Below are positions 20,715 to 32,256 of a DNA stretch of 64,000 bases, in pieces; position 1 is the stretch's first letter; the number at the start of each line of letters is the position of its first letter. The notes under the pieces are model-generated. The model searched no databases. It had not been told where the DNA came from and saw nothing but the letters and a program-made list of their open reading frames with translations. Both the position numbers and the translations under genes were made by a program. The stretch covers positions 434,001-498,000 of the forward strand of contig JALRMH010000017.1 of NCBI GenBank assembly GCA_026119935.1. The letters run 5' to 3'. The DNA is from Endothia cerciana (taxonomy: Eukaryota; Ascomycota; Sordariomycetes; Diaporthales; Cryphonectriaceae).

Positions 20715-23144
20715 ATGACATTAGCTTTGGTAAGAGGCTTGCTGTGGTCAGGCAGGCCTCTTAAGAGGCAGTTTGTCACGCATGCATCCCCATCTAGACA
20801 CCGGTCTGGTGAGTCCGCCGCCGGTCTCGTCACTCAACTATGGACCCAACGGGGAACGAGGCCGAATGCACCCCAACGGCGATCTCTACACGACGATAGA
20901 GAAGGAGCAGGCAAGCATGCATCAACAGAGACCGTTGGGGGGCTCCCGGAGAAAGTGAATAGACTCAAGGAATTCTGTATGTACTCGCCGCTCGGGTGCC
21001 CAAGAAACATGAGTTCGGTTATTGATCATGTTGCGCAGTTGACTTCCCGCCTCAGTCGCCAGCCGAAGACTTCGAAGAAGGAGAGATCGTCACAGTACAT
21101 GGCTTCATCTCCAGACGGAGAGACCTCTCACGAAAGATGACATTCGTGAATCTGCTCGTGGATTCAGGCCCGTCGTTCCAGTTCAAATCATCATGGGAGG
21201 AGGCTGAATCTTCGGAGCACGAGGACCACAAAACTCTCAGGTCGTTCTCTGCATGGAGTCCCGTCGCTCTTACTGGAAAGATAGACAAGTACAGAACAGC
21301 TGCGTCTGGCGTGTTCAGCCCAAATTTCCCAACAGGTCGCGATGACTACGAACTCACTCTCCAAGGCACCCCCCGACTTCTCAATTCCTTCCCTCAAAAC
21401 ATCATCATATCTGAGGGCGCTCAGTTTCCACCACATTCCCGACATCTGCAGTTGAGATTCGACAAGATCCTACAAGACAGGCTCAAGTTTCGCGATCAGT
21501 TGGTCGCGGAAGCTCAGGATTACCTGAGACAAGTTGGCTTTCTCCATGTCGAGACTCCGGTCCTCTTCAAATCCACTCCGGAGGGCGCAAGAGAATTTCT
21601 GGTACCGACCAGAAGACCGGGCTATGCCTATGCGCTACCACAAAGCCCACAACAATACAAGCAGATGCTTATGGCGTCAGGCGTCCACAGGTATTTCCAG
21701 TTCGCGAGATGCTTCCGCGACGAGGATCTACGCGCGGATAGACAACCGGAATTCACACAGGTCAGCTCAGCTCCTCTTCCGAAATACCATCTTTCCATCT
21801 TTGCTCCTTTCACCCGCGACTGACGAGGATTAGTTGGATTTGGAAATGTCCTTCGCCACTGGCAAGGACGTGATGCAGCTAATAGAGAGCCTAGTCCGAC
21901 GCATATACGGATTCATAAGGCTCAACTGGCGCGCGTGTGAGGTCAACGGACAGATGGGAGTCACCCCGAGGACCCCCGAGCATGAGAGCGTTTCAGGCAC
22001 CGTGGACCATTATCCATCTCTGAGCCCAGGAACTAAGGATGGGGAGGTCAAAGCATTCCCACGAATCAGATATCATGAGGCTATGTCCCTATACGGCTCC
22101 GACAAGCCGGATCTCAGGATACCTAACAAGGTCGGTGACTTGATGTGCTGAAACCCAAACGCAAGGACTAATAAGGAGCAGATCCAACGGATCGATCACC
22201 TACTCTCTCCTGCTTTCATCTCCATGATCTCCGACCTTGAAGGTCCCATAGTGGAAGCCTGCGTCTTCCGCTTCCAGGATGCTTCCGACGTAAATATCCC
22301 CGAATTCATCACAAATGTCTGGGACAAGCTGCCCAAACCCCTTGGTAAGAACCCAGACGGACAGCCCGTGCCTATCATCGTCGACTCGCGCAGGCCTCTG
22401 TCAGGGCTCTCCTCCCTAGGTCACGAAGCAGCGGCAGGGCTGCTTGAGTCAGACCTCCCCCATCTTGGGAAACCCGAAGAAGGCGACGTCCTCGTCATCC
22501 AAGCCCGGGCGAACAAGCCCTTTTCCGGCGGCTCCACCGCCCTCGGCACGCTGCGCAACCACATCTACCAGCTCGCCGTCAAACAAAAACTCCTGCCCTT
22601 CGACCCCTCCTTCAAATTCCTCTGGGTGACCGACTTCCCCCTCTTCACGCCCATAGAATCCACCTCTTCCGACCCGGGACAGGGTGGCGCCGCAGGTTTC
22701 TCATCTACACATCACCCCTTCACCGCGCCCCTGACCCCCGGCGACTTCGACCTCCTCCACACCGATCCCCTCAAAGCCAAGGCCGATCACTACGACCTCG
22801 TCGTCAACGGCGTGGAGCTCGGCGGCGGCAGTAGACGTATCCACGTCGCTGCGGTGCAAGAGTACGTGTTCCGCGAGGTCCTGAAAATGAATGACGCGGG
22901 AATCGAGCACTTCAGCCACCTGCTCGAGGCGTTGAGGGCAGGGTGTCCGCCGCACGCCGGGTTCGCGATTGGTTGGGATAGGCTGGTGGCGACGTTGAGT
23001 TATACGGGGAGTGTAAGGGACGTCATTGCTTTCCCGAAGAGTAAACAAGGTGATGAGCCCGTTGCGAGATGTCCTGGGAAGGTGGGCAGGGAGGAGTGGG
23101 GCGTATATCATCTGCAGCCCTGGTCAAGGGAAGATGAAATATAA
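20715..23144 (+). CDS. msd1: aspartyl-tRNA synthetase, mitochondrial
   Basis: Four exons: 20715-20976, 21039-21760, 21834-22130 and 22182-23144 (introns 62, 73 and 51 nt), 747 residues. The first 85 residues are Arg/Ser-rich with few acids, a likely mitochondrial targeting sequence. An OB-fold anticodon-binding domain starts near residue 105 (VTVHGFISRRRDLSRKMTF). The class II core shows FLHVETPVLFKSTPEGAREF (motif 1 region), RCFRDEDLRADRQPEFTQ at about 311-328 (motif 2), and GFAIGWDRLVATL near 689 (motif 3) followed by SVRDVIAFPKS. The bacterial-type insertion domain is also present between motifs 2 and 3. It charges mitochondrial tRNA-Asp. GWDR in place of the usual GFDR/GLDR in motif 3 is a mild variant. 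The last intron has a good branch sequence just before its acceptor. Confidence 0.93.
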
Positions 23145-23403
23145 CAATGGCTGAGAGACAGGAGGTGAGGTTTGGCCCTTGGTGAGCATCGCATCTCCAC
23201 TCATCAAGACCGCTTCACTTTTTTTTTCTTTCTCTCTCCTTGTATAGCATTGTTCTTCCAGCCCACTGCTTCTAGAGCTGGCCGTAGGCAGAATAGAAGG
23301 CATACTCATCCACACCAATTTCTTGCATCGACTTTAGTAGCTTGCTCATCGATGGAAAATACATCCATTCCCAGCAGCCTCCCGCTCGACGGTACCCAGG
23401 TAC
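23145..23403. other. short convergent spacer
   Basis: Between the AspRS stop and the 3' end of a beta-lactamase-like relic. It contains a T9 run near 23219; nothing else is seen. Confidence 0.4.
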
Positions 23404-24895
23404 CTAAGAATTCCACTCTCGCTGAAACGCTATTGGTGCGAAGTCATCCTGCATTTTCCATGCCAGCCAATCCGCAGCACTGTCCTCATTGAGCTCAAAA
23501 CGGATGAGAAACTGCTCGTATGTGAAATAGTCAACCTGACACCGGGGCTGCTGTTCCTCCCTGGATGCGGGGAGAAAGGTGAATGTGTCGTTACCGTAGT
23601 GCTGTAGAACATGGCGCTGCGAGTCTTTGCCGTTCAGCCTCATGCACAGAGCCTCGGCACTGTCCTCGAGGACCTCGACTGTCATTCTCAAGGCGTCGCT
23701 GTAGTACGTTCCAACAACCATAGTCAACGGAGAGGCCTTGGTACCTGGCTGATGATGCTTCTCGTCTTCCTCCTTCATGAGCTGGTAGGCTGAGAGATGC
23801 TTTTCGGCGCTGTCATCCACGATCCATCGGAAATCCAAGGCGGGCTTCAGCTGGAAGAGCTCCTGGATGATAGCCTGAGCGACCCAGTCTGAACAGTCCC
23901 CGGCGCCTTGAGCATTGGTCAGGACGACAACCGCCGACCTCGTTTCAGGGAATAAGTAATATGCTGTTGAGATATCCAGTGATCTGGTCACCTTGAACAA
24001 AAGAAGCCTAGGCTGTGACCCTTGACCAAGGATGTTTTCCGCTTGCGGTCCGTTGATGGAAAGCCATCCGAGATGCTTGGACGGTATGACATGCCGAGCC
24101 CACCCCAGGCCGTATGTATTTTCGTTCGATGAGTTCGGCGTAACGGGTACTCTATGGGCCAGGATCGTGTTCATCAGGCATGGCGTGTTTTGAGGGGATC
24201 CAGATGCCTTTGCCGTCTCTATACCCCCTTGGCTTTCACTCTGTAACCTTTCCAAGATAGCCATGGCCCATTTCGGCATATCCGGCACGGTAGACCATAT
24301 CGCGGCAGACGCTCCGGTGATGGTCTGATCAGAGAACACGGGGACAGGCAAACGAGCCGGTTGCTGGTTGTTCAGCGCTGTATGTGGTTCTGCGAAGTTG
24401 TCGTCGGGCAGTTGTCCACGGTTGCTGCGTGATGTTAACATGCCGAGCGACCTGAAGGATACAACGGCGCACGAAGGCCCCCCAGCCATTTTGTGCGTCC
24501 GATCCCCCAACTACTTCAATAATCCGCCCGAGGACCGAGTACATCCAATTAATATAGTACAATTTAGCTCGAAAACCGGGAAGACCGGCATGTTGTTGAC
24601 GACATGGAAAAGGTCTTTGGCAGCGGCGATAGTCTCTCCCTGTGCGCCGTACCATGATAGATCTCTGAGTCTGTACTTAGTATTCCGTCTCTGCTGGTCT
24701 CAAATGCTAATTATACCACAGGGAACTGACAGTTGAGGGAGGCCCATGGGATGAGATAGAGCATCTAGCAGCGTGCCTCGTTCGCTGATGACGGGATAGC
24801 TCTTTTGATGAAATGGGACATAGTCCTTGATAGGCTCATCCCACCTCAATTTACTTTCGTCCACCAGAATCCCACACGACGCCGACATCAAGGTG
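23404..24895 (-). pseudogene. beta-lactamase-like serine hydrolase relic, 5'-truncated
   Basis: Remains of a fungal beta-lactamase/penicillin-binding-protein family hydrolase. Family landmarks read in order on the minus strand: CGILVDESKLRWDEPIKDY (24.88 kb), a LSHPMGLP segment, an intact-looking intron with TACTAAG branch (about 24.67-24.72 kb), WYGAQGETIAAAKDLFHVV, then LYYINWMYSVLGRIIEVVGG carrying the Tyr-x-Asn motif, DDNFAEPHTAL, and a long open C-terminal part. The N-terminal region that should carry the Ser-x-x-Lys nucleophile motif is missing: homology stops where an ABC-transporter fragment begins on the other strand. Two frame changes (near 24590 and near 24462) interrupt conserved stretches and lack splice signals. 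The last 1.05 kb remains open. Such hydrolases often sit in secondary-metabolite clusters, but no biosynthetic core gene is nearby. Alternative: unusual introns rather than frameshifts; the missing 5' end still argues against function. Confidence 0.72.
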
Positions 24896-25671
24896 TTTGA
24901 GGCGCGAGTTGCGTTCGACAACGTCACATTCAACTATCCGAATCAACGCGAGCGTCCCGCCTTGGACCAGGTCTCCTTCACTATACAACCAAACCGACGC
25001 GTCGCATTCGTTGGAGAGTCTGGAAGTGGCAAGAGCACCGTGATTGTGTTACTATCACGCTTGTTCGACGTTGACTCCGGCCTCATTACCGTGGATGGAG
25101 CACCTGTGGAGGGCTTTGACAAGCATTCATATCGCAAGTTCATCTATTGTGACACAGGAACCGGTCCTTTTTAACGCCTCTATAACCGAGAACATCTTGT
25201 TCTGCGACAGAGACTGAGTACATCACTCAAGAGGACATTGTTCTGGCTTGCCGACGCGCATATACTGAAGAATTCATTGACTCGCCTCCGTAAGGCACAC
25301 AACCTATCCGGGCGTAAGATCAACTGTATTAGCTCTTGTTTAGTAACGGATACCAGACCCAAGCCGAGCCTCGAGGGTCGCTGCTCGGTAGTGGTCAAAG
25401 GCAACGCATTGCTATAGCCCGAGCTCTTGCACGACGTCCTCGCCTTCCTCTCCTCGATGAGGCAACATCTGCCCTCGATGGCGCATCAGAGAAACGCGTG
25501 ACTCGGAATCTAGCTCACGAGTCTCCGGGATTGACAACTATCAGGGATTACGATATGATATACGTGCTGCACCAAGGGCGCATCGTCGGAAAGGGGAAGC
25601 ACGGAGAGCTCATGCACACGGGACGCAGATATAAAGCCATGTGGGACCTTCGGGATCTCGTCACTGTCTAG
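24879..25671 (+). pseudogene. ABC transporter nucleotide-binding domain fragment
   Basis: C-terminal half of an ABC exporter, without membrane domains. Seen in order: FDNVTFNYP (A-loop region), the P-loop GESGSGKST, QEPVLFNASITENILF (Q-loop region), a GSGQRQRIAIARAL signature, LPLLDEATSALD (Walker B) and YVLHQGRIV. The reading frame breaks twice (near 25155 and near 25210). One real-looking intron, 25290-25343, restores SPPNGYQTQAEPRGSLL. The signature reads LGSGQ instead of LSGGQ, and the switch-histidine segment is missing between LTT and IRDYDM, so ATP hydrolysis could not be normal. The fragment starts exactly where the lactamase relic on the opposite strand ends, which suggests a rearrangement breakpoint at about 24.88 kb. 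The half- or full-transporter subtype cannot be told. Confidence 0.78.
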
Positions 25672-26200
25672 CATTCAATAATCAACAGGTAGACAGAAAT
25701 CTGACGCCTCTTGTTTTCTAATTGAAAGTACTGCAGAGGCCCTCCCCGTCCGCCGCCCTAGGATAGATGATACAGTTGCCGTCACCACAGACCTTCACTT
25801 TGTGTATCTGTTCAGCAACTCATCATTAGCAACCGGTCCTTCCTGAGTCATGAGGGGCGTAGACAAATCGATCACTTTGTCTCTTCCAAGCCGAGATTCA
25901 TTCATCTGTGTTCCTAGATCAAGTCCTCCTGGCTGCTTCCGCTACAACACTAAAGCCGGCCGTTGTACGGTGATCAGAAGCGCAAAGTACCTAAGGAGGC
26001 AGCTCGTCCTATCTGCCATCTTCATAGGTTTGTTCTGAATAGCGTCAAGGGTCCTCGAACTTTCATGTGCAAGTTGTGTGGCTATTTTGTTTTTGACTGG
26101 CGTACTTCATTGATTGGCGGTTTGAGTATGTGCACTGTTGGCGAATCTTTTCTACTTGTGTCGTCTCAGGAAGCTCACAACATCATTTAACCCCTTCGGC
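25672..26200. other. intergenic, nothing recognised
   Basis: Between two relics; no coding pattern seen on either strand. Confidence 0.4.
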
Positions 26201-26640
26201 TCATTGAGCCAGTATCCCCCCGTCGACATACTCACACCACTCTACCTCCGGCCGCCCGGTCAACCGCCGCAGCGCATCCCTCAGGGCCCTGCCATTCTCC
26301 ACCGGCACGACCTCGTCGACGACGCCACGGCACACCCGTGGGCCCCTCCCACCTCTCGCTTCCCTTCCGCCCAGCCAGCCCCCCCCCCCCCCCGCGCGGG
26401 CCCGGCATACAACCTCCCCGGCGCCTACCAGCCCGCCCCGACTCCCGCCAACCGGCCCCATCCGCAGCCACCCGCAGATCCCCACGAGCCCGGTGAGGCC
26501 CCTCCGCCTGCTCCTCACACCGCTCGTCTGGCCCCCCTGGGTCGACCACATGTCGAACCACTGGCTCATCCCCGCCCCCCTTTGAAGCGCGCGGACGGGA
26601 GGACGGGTGCGGACGGGAAGACCCACCTAGACGACGGCAG
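26201..26640 (-). pseudogene. acyl-protein thioesterase/carboxylesterase-like relic
   Basis: Minus-strand pieces match the phospholipase/carboxylesterase (acyl-protein thioesterase) family as found in fungi. WVFPSA (about 26.63 kb) lies in one frame. After a frame change come MSQWFDMWS, GLVGICGWLRM, and a C-terminal run VDEVVPVENGRALRDALRRL followed by VEWCEYVDGG. The spacing is wrong: between FDMWS and GICGW only about 20 residues remain, so the strand and GxSxG elbow that carry the catalytic serine have been deleted. The final His region is also cut off by a stop. It lies 0.5 kb from the ABC/lactamase relics, so the patch has lost several genes. Homology was judged by eye from short motifs, hence moderate confidence. 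Confidence 0.5.
26379..26393. repeat. poly-C tract
   Basis: About 15 consecutive C inside the carboxylesterase relic; its true length is uncertain in any assembly and could shift frames. Confidence 0.8.
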
Positions 26641-27832
26641 GAGGTCCGGGAGGGTTGGGCATCTCGATGGCTATGGCAAGGGAGAGGGCCGGCTGGGGGT
26701 GGGGTGTGTGTGCCAGAAATAGGGGAGAAAAGGTTTCGAGTTGTTGTTCTGATCCTGCGAGGTCCTGTGTATCTATGAGAGTGAGTGAGGGCTTATATAT
26801 ATTGGGGGGGGGGGGGGTTTGGGGGAGGATAGATCGATGGCGGAGGTTGCGAGAGGTACAGCGCCGGGGGAGTGATGGACGATGGACATATGGGAACTGG
26901 GCCCCTGGCGGGCTAACTTCACAGGAGTGACCAGGCCGCGTGTGAGGCAGGGAATCACTGACACGCACGCCAAGCAGAATCAGCACGAGACGCCAGATGA
27001 ACGGAACATGGGGAGCACACATCTGGTGTAGCCTCCCTCTTCATCTTTCTTTTTCCAACCCCAATTACAAGAACGTCATACGAATGATATATCCACCTAA
27101 GCCTTCCCTCAGACCGGGTTCAGATCCTGTAAAGCTGTCGAAAGCCGCTTGGCCCTCCCCCCCTCTCCCGCTCCCGTTATCCCTCGGGACCCCTTGCCAG
27201 GTCGGTACCTCGCACGCTGACTCCAGACGCCCTTCGCTTTTTTCTGAGATGACAAGTGACCAAACAAAGCAAAAGCAGACCCAAGACAGAGACCATCCAT
27301 GTGCCTCCCCAAGGTAGGGAGGATGGAGGCGAAAACAGTGTAAAAGTAGAGGTGGCTCGCTTGATGCTGTAGCTGGTTCCTCCGAATCCGAAGGAAACCT
27401 CAACATTCGCCCGCGTGAGGCCGGGCAATAAGTGATCCGACCGTTAGCTCGACTCGATTATTCATAAGAGATATATGTCGAGCTCGTAGATGGTCGTGAG
27501 ACAAGTGACGCGGACGCGGACATGCGTGATGTTGTGCAAGCGTGGGTCCCCGCTGTTTGTAAGACCATGCGCTCCGAGTTCGTCTTCGAACGCACCCCAC
27601 ATTGTGTTTCGCGAGGAAGAAATTCTCTTCGCCGAATGCTGGTGCCACAAGCGATGAAGCGGGCCGAATTATGATTACCGCGCGTTGCTATGTCGCTGCT
27701 TCGTGTGCAGCATCGCGACCCGATGCCGTGGTATGGCAGCCCATCTAGGATGACATTTTCCGCGTCCGGTTGGGCTGGGTCCATCACTCCCACACGACCG
27801 GACTGCCCGTCTGTAGCGAGCAGAGATGCGTC
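26641..27832. other. intergenic, nothing recognised
   Basis: About 1.2 kb with a poly-G tract near 26806-26818 and no supported gene; its right part is probably the 3' end of the next minus-strand gene. Confidence 0.4.
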
Positions 27833-30301
27833 TCAAGCGATCCGCTTCCCGTCCAGATACCTCGGGCTGTGCCCCTGCCCCTGCCCCTGCCCCTGGTACT
27901 GGTACTGGTAATAGTTCGCCGGCTGCGCCCGCCGCCGCGCCTCGAACGCGGCGCGCTCCTCCTCGTCGAGCGAGAAGGCCTTCTTGAGCCACCCGAACGC
28001 GCTGCGCTTCTTCTTGACGGTCCGCGTGCTGCCGGCCATGGTGCCCGCGCCCCCCTGCATCGTCGTCACCGTGCTCAGCATGCTCATGCCCATCTGCGAG
28101 GGCGCGCCGCGGTGGGCCGGCCGGCTGCCGCCGACGACGGTGCCCGCCGTGTGTGGGCGCTGCTGGAGCGGCGAGTGCGGGCTGGCCTGCACGGGGCGGA
28201 AGTGCTGGCGCTCGGAGGCGGGGGAGGAGATGAGGCTGGGGAACTGGGGGTGGGAGATCTCGAGGTTTGTGGTGTGGTGTTTGGCGACGTTTCGGGTGCG
28301 GTCCGAGTCGGTCCCGTGGGAGGATGACGGTGCGAGCTGGTTCCGTGGCGACGGCTGCGGTGTGGGGTACCGGGGCCGCTGGATCTCGTATGCACTCACC
28401 GGCGGGACGTGTATGGCCGTCGGTAGTTCGCCTTTGAGGGAGACTCGTTCTCTCAGGGATGTCTTGTGCCCGAGGACCACCTCTTTGTCAGACGAGCGCG
28501 ATTGTCGCTGCACGGGTTGTATCTGCAGGATCTTGGGCTGAGCGCGCATGGTCGGAGGCCGTCTCGCCTCCAGCTGGGGGATTGTCAAGACGGTCTCGCG
28601 CACGTCGTCTGGTGACTGGGGCATGTCCTCCTCGGCTTCGATGTGGATGCTAAGCTCATCCGGCGTCCCTCGGTTTGCACCACGCGGCTCAACCAATAAC
28701 CTCGGCGGCCCAGGTAATAATGTCCGGGGTTCCTCCTTCGGAGATGCCCTGGGGGATGGTACCGGTGCTGGAGGGACAGGCGTGTATGTCCTCGGCTGGA
28801 GCAGGAATAAGACGTTGTCGTCGTCGTCGTCCTTGGATGATGCTGTCGAGGACTCGCTCGTCTGAGACCCGGCGACGGACCTGGACTCGGCCTCCCCGTC
28901 TGTCTGGGAGCCGTCATCGACCACGACTTCCGGTATCCTCTTGGAGCTCTCAGGAGGGGTGTATGTGTGGCTCGCCAGCATGGTATTACGTAGCGTGTCC
29001 GAGTCTTTTGTAATCCGCTGCCTGGCCCTCATAGGGATGTCGGGGGCGTCGAGATCGGGAGTCTCCGGCCCGGTGAGGAACGAGCCCAGGGAATGGCCGA
29101 AGTCCAAGGTTCTGATGCGAGGTGTGGCGGATGCGACCGACGTAGGCGGTGATGGCGGCGGCGTGGCCTGGGAAGTGCTGTCGTCGGAGCGAGGTACGGA
29201 ACGCCCATCTGGATCATGATACGGTTCCAGCGTGAACTATTTCTCTGTGTCAATACGGACAAAGACAACTGCAACCAGGATCCCGAGACCTCGGGATGGC
29301 CCTTGACTTACCCTTGTCCGTCGACTCACCTCGCCCGCCTTTTTGTCTATATCAACAACGACGGAGCTGAGCTGGACGAGGAGGCCGCTGAGCAGCGTGC
29401 TGTTCGTCTCCAGCGTCGTGAACTCCTTGAACCAGCCCTGCGTGTTGCCCTTCATCGCGTCGAAGACGTCAACCACGTCAGGCCGGTCCTGCCGCCACTT
29501 TCCTCTGTCGTTGTCCTTCAGGTATTGAGAGAACTGCCTGACCGCCCGGAGGCCCTCCGATACGTCGCGGATCGTCTGGGTGTGCGCGGTCGAGGTCCGC
29601 GAGAGGATCTGTTCGATATTGACGTTGCCCTCCACTATCTGCAGTCGGAACTTCCGGTTCTCCAGCATCTGCTCGAAGACCTCCATGTTCGCCATCGGCA
29701 CCTTCAAGAAGTCCAGCCGGTCCTTGAGGTCCGTGACTGCCTCCTTGACATCCTCCATGGCCGTCTCTAGAAACTCGTCCACCTCGTCGATGTGACCCTG
29801 TAGAATGTGGAGGACCTGAGCGTTGTTGTTTGCCATGCCCTTGATGAGCAGCTCGATGCCAAAGGAGATCTGGGCGACCAGTTTCCGCAGCTCGTGACAT
29901 TTCTGCCCCGACCGGAAACGCCACAGCCGGTTCGGGGGGCCCTTGGACTTGTCCTCGTCGAGCAGCTTTTCCCGCCGTGCCTTTGCGTCCAGCTCCCTCA
30001 GTTTCGGCTTCTGGCTCAGGCCGGCCCTGGTAGCCTCCTCCAGAGACTCGGCGAAGGCTTCCTGCATGGACGGGATCGGGTGCAGAGGGATATGCGGATG
30101 GCTCGAGGTGGTCGGGGTCCGCACATCCCGCCCGGCCTCGACATCATAGGGGTCCTCGTCCTCGTCGGATGAGTCGTCGAAGTGGCTGAGCGTGGTTCGT
30201 GCCCCCCTCTTGTGCGCCAGCTCCCGAGCGGTCCCGGGAGACAGGCAGATGGCGAGCTGCTCCTCCGGATCCATGGGGCGCGGGGCGCCGGCGGTGGCCA
30301 T
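27833..30301 (-). CDS. conserved-looking fungal protein of unknown function
   Basis: Two exons, 30301-29330 and 29236-27833, joined by a 93-nt intron (GTGAGT...TAG) in phase 0, giving 791 residues. I do not recognise the family. Residues about 1-110 are polar, with a DDSSDEDEDPYDVE acidic patch. About 110-320 form a compact helical region rich in heptad-like Leu/Ile/Val (SFGIELLIKGMANNNAQVLH, then GHIDEVDEFLETAMEDVKEA), probably coiled coil or a helical bundle. The C-terminal 450 residues are Pro/Ser-rich and disordered. They contain a basic AFGWLKKAF segment near residue 750 that could be an amphipathic helix, and end in a Gln-Gly/Tyr-Gln repeat. No membrane span or signal peptide. The unbroken frame, clean intron and ordered-then-disordered layout argue that it is real; a scaffold or trafficking role would be a guess. 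Confidence 0.75.
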
Positions 30302-30552
30302 GGTGCAGAGCAGGGGAAGGACACCTCGCTTCTATGGCAGCCTAGACCAGCGTGTATTTGTGACCATCGGCGACGACGCGCGGGGCCCTTTTTTTGGGGG
30401 GGGGGGGGAGGGGAGGTGATCGGCGCGCGGTGATCGTCGGGGAGAAAAAGGTGCAGCCGGGCCTGGGGGAGCGAGTGGACACGGCAGCTCCAGGTTCGCA
30501 AGCCAAACCTACGCAGCCAGCCGCCGGTGCACGTTCCCGGCGGGGACGAAGG

Positions 30553-30588
30553 GGTGGTGGTGGTGGTGGTGGTGGTGGTGGTAGTGGT
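30553..30588. repeat. GGT triplet microsatellite
   Basis: Ten GGT copies followed by two imperfect ones, in the intergenic region. Confidence 0.85.
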
Positions 30589-31665
30589 ATTGTATACGAG
30601 GCAGAGACCGGTGTCGGTCGGAAGGTGGTCGCACGTATCGAGGGCCCAGGCTCAGCTGTGTGCTACAATGATCCGGGCTTGTCCTCCCTTGCGGCACCAA
30701 CGGCGCATGAGCATGTGAGTCGCGCTGTCAGGGACGAGACGGTCAATCGGTGGCGTCAAGGACCGGAGACATTCTCTGCTGCTTGTGATGAGGAATGTCG
30801 ACGGTCAGCCAGCATGGACGGAGCCGACAGATAGCCAAAGCAACGACAGCTTGGTACCCGCAGCTCTCCTGGCGAGGGAGGAAAAATTGATCTGACGGTT
30901 GGAGGGGGGGGGGGTGAGGGTTTGATGACCGGAGGTGGATTCAAACCGATAGTGCGGCCGCGAGGCGACTAAGGGGAGGGCTGAGGAGATTAGGTTTGTA
31001 TTGGACCGGGGCCGCTAAACGGCGACAAACGAGAATCAAATTGAAGTGCCCGGCCTTTGCTTCCGCGGAGGGCACTGGAGGGCCGAAGCGAGAGATGGAT
31101 AATGGAAATATTGATGAAGGCCTCGGCGAGGTTGGACGGGAGGAGGTGAGCGCAGGTGGGACCTAGGCCCGATATTGAGAGCTGGTGGACGGCAGAAGGG
31201 GGGGGGAAAACCGGTACGGCAATCCGCTTCGAGAATAGTATAGGAGGAGATAGATAGGAGGTCGTCTGACAACCGCAGTGCCACGGTGCGGAACCAGTAT
31301 GGGTACAGCGGGGGGAGGGGCTGTGTCGTGCCTGTGTAGTATGGATGGTCCTGTCCTGCAGATGATTCAATAGCCCAGATGCAGGCTGCACACGGACACG
31401 CGCCGTCTCTCTTGCACACCGATATGATATCTAGCGGGTGTCGTATAAGTGCTGTGTGTTTTTGGTTATGGATGGTGATATGGAGCTGCACCAGATCGAG
31501 TCAAGGGCGGGGAGGGCTGAAGATGAAGGGCGTGGGTGTCTGTGTGCTTTCCCGCGCCTACGTAGCAAGATGGAAGGTTTGTCCTCTGTGCTATCTGGAG
31601 CGTCCTGGCGCTGCCACCCGGAGGAATGCTACGTCCATCTCCACGGGGGGCTGTCTGGGTAATCT

Positions 31666-31740
31666 GTCCTGTCCTGACCTGACCTGTCCTGCCCTGTCCT
31701 GCCCTGCCCTGCCCTGCCCTGCCCTGCACCGCACCGCACC
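31666..31740. repeat. CCTG-N pentamer repeat
   Basis: About 12 tandem copies of a pentamer reading CCTGT, CCTGA or CCTGC, grading into CACCG copies. Imperfect, not coding. Confidence 0.8.
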
Positions 31741-32220
31741 GCCGCAGAGCGCGCGGCCGTGGCCTGACCACCGTTGGATTGCTTCCAGCAGGCTGCCGGA
31801 CGGTCCTGGCATGTGTGGGACAGGAGTGGTCAAGCCCCAGTCCCAGGAGGGCAGCTCAGGGCAGGCTGCGTAACGCTGGGGGCCGGGCGCTGGATTGGTC
31901 TGCCGGCGACGCGATGAATTTCGAAATGCAGCCGGGCGGCGAAGCAGAGCCACCGTTCATTCAAAGTCCCATGTAAGCGTTGAATCCATCGATCTCGCTA
32001 AGGCCATTTGTACCGGATTTCCTGTACTCCCCCAACAGCATCTCCGCCTGGTGGGACACCGGAGAGGCTGGACCAGGGAATCGATGGATCAGTGGGTGGA
32101 GATCTCGCGGGCCTGTCGATCCTCTCACCCAGCCCAGGGGGGCAAACCCGAAGCCTCACAACTCTATCACCGTAACGGACCTCCATGTCATGCAGGCAGG
32201 TTTCACCTGCCTCGTGTCGA

Positions 32221-32221
32221 G

Positions 32222-32254
<33 letters not shown>

Positions 32255-32256
32255 AG
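32221..32256. repeat. GGTGAG hexamer repeat, G-quadruplex-like
   Basis: Six perfect tandem copies. Read in register, five GGG runs are separated by TGA, matching a G3-N3 quadruplex pattern on the plus strand. Confidence 0.9.

Noticed and set aside
23404..25671. Functional secondary-metabolite cluster (hydrolase plus transporter)
   Set aside because: Both genes are truncated and frameshifted and no synthase, terpene cyclase or regulator lies nearby.
31379..31873. Open frame through the CCTGN repeat
   Set aside because: Repeat-driven peptide (Pro/Cys/Leu runs); not a protein gene.
32221..32256. Possible CRISPR or telomere array
   Set aside because: Contiguous hexamer without spacers and not a telomere unit; eukaryotic genome.
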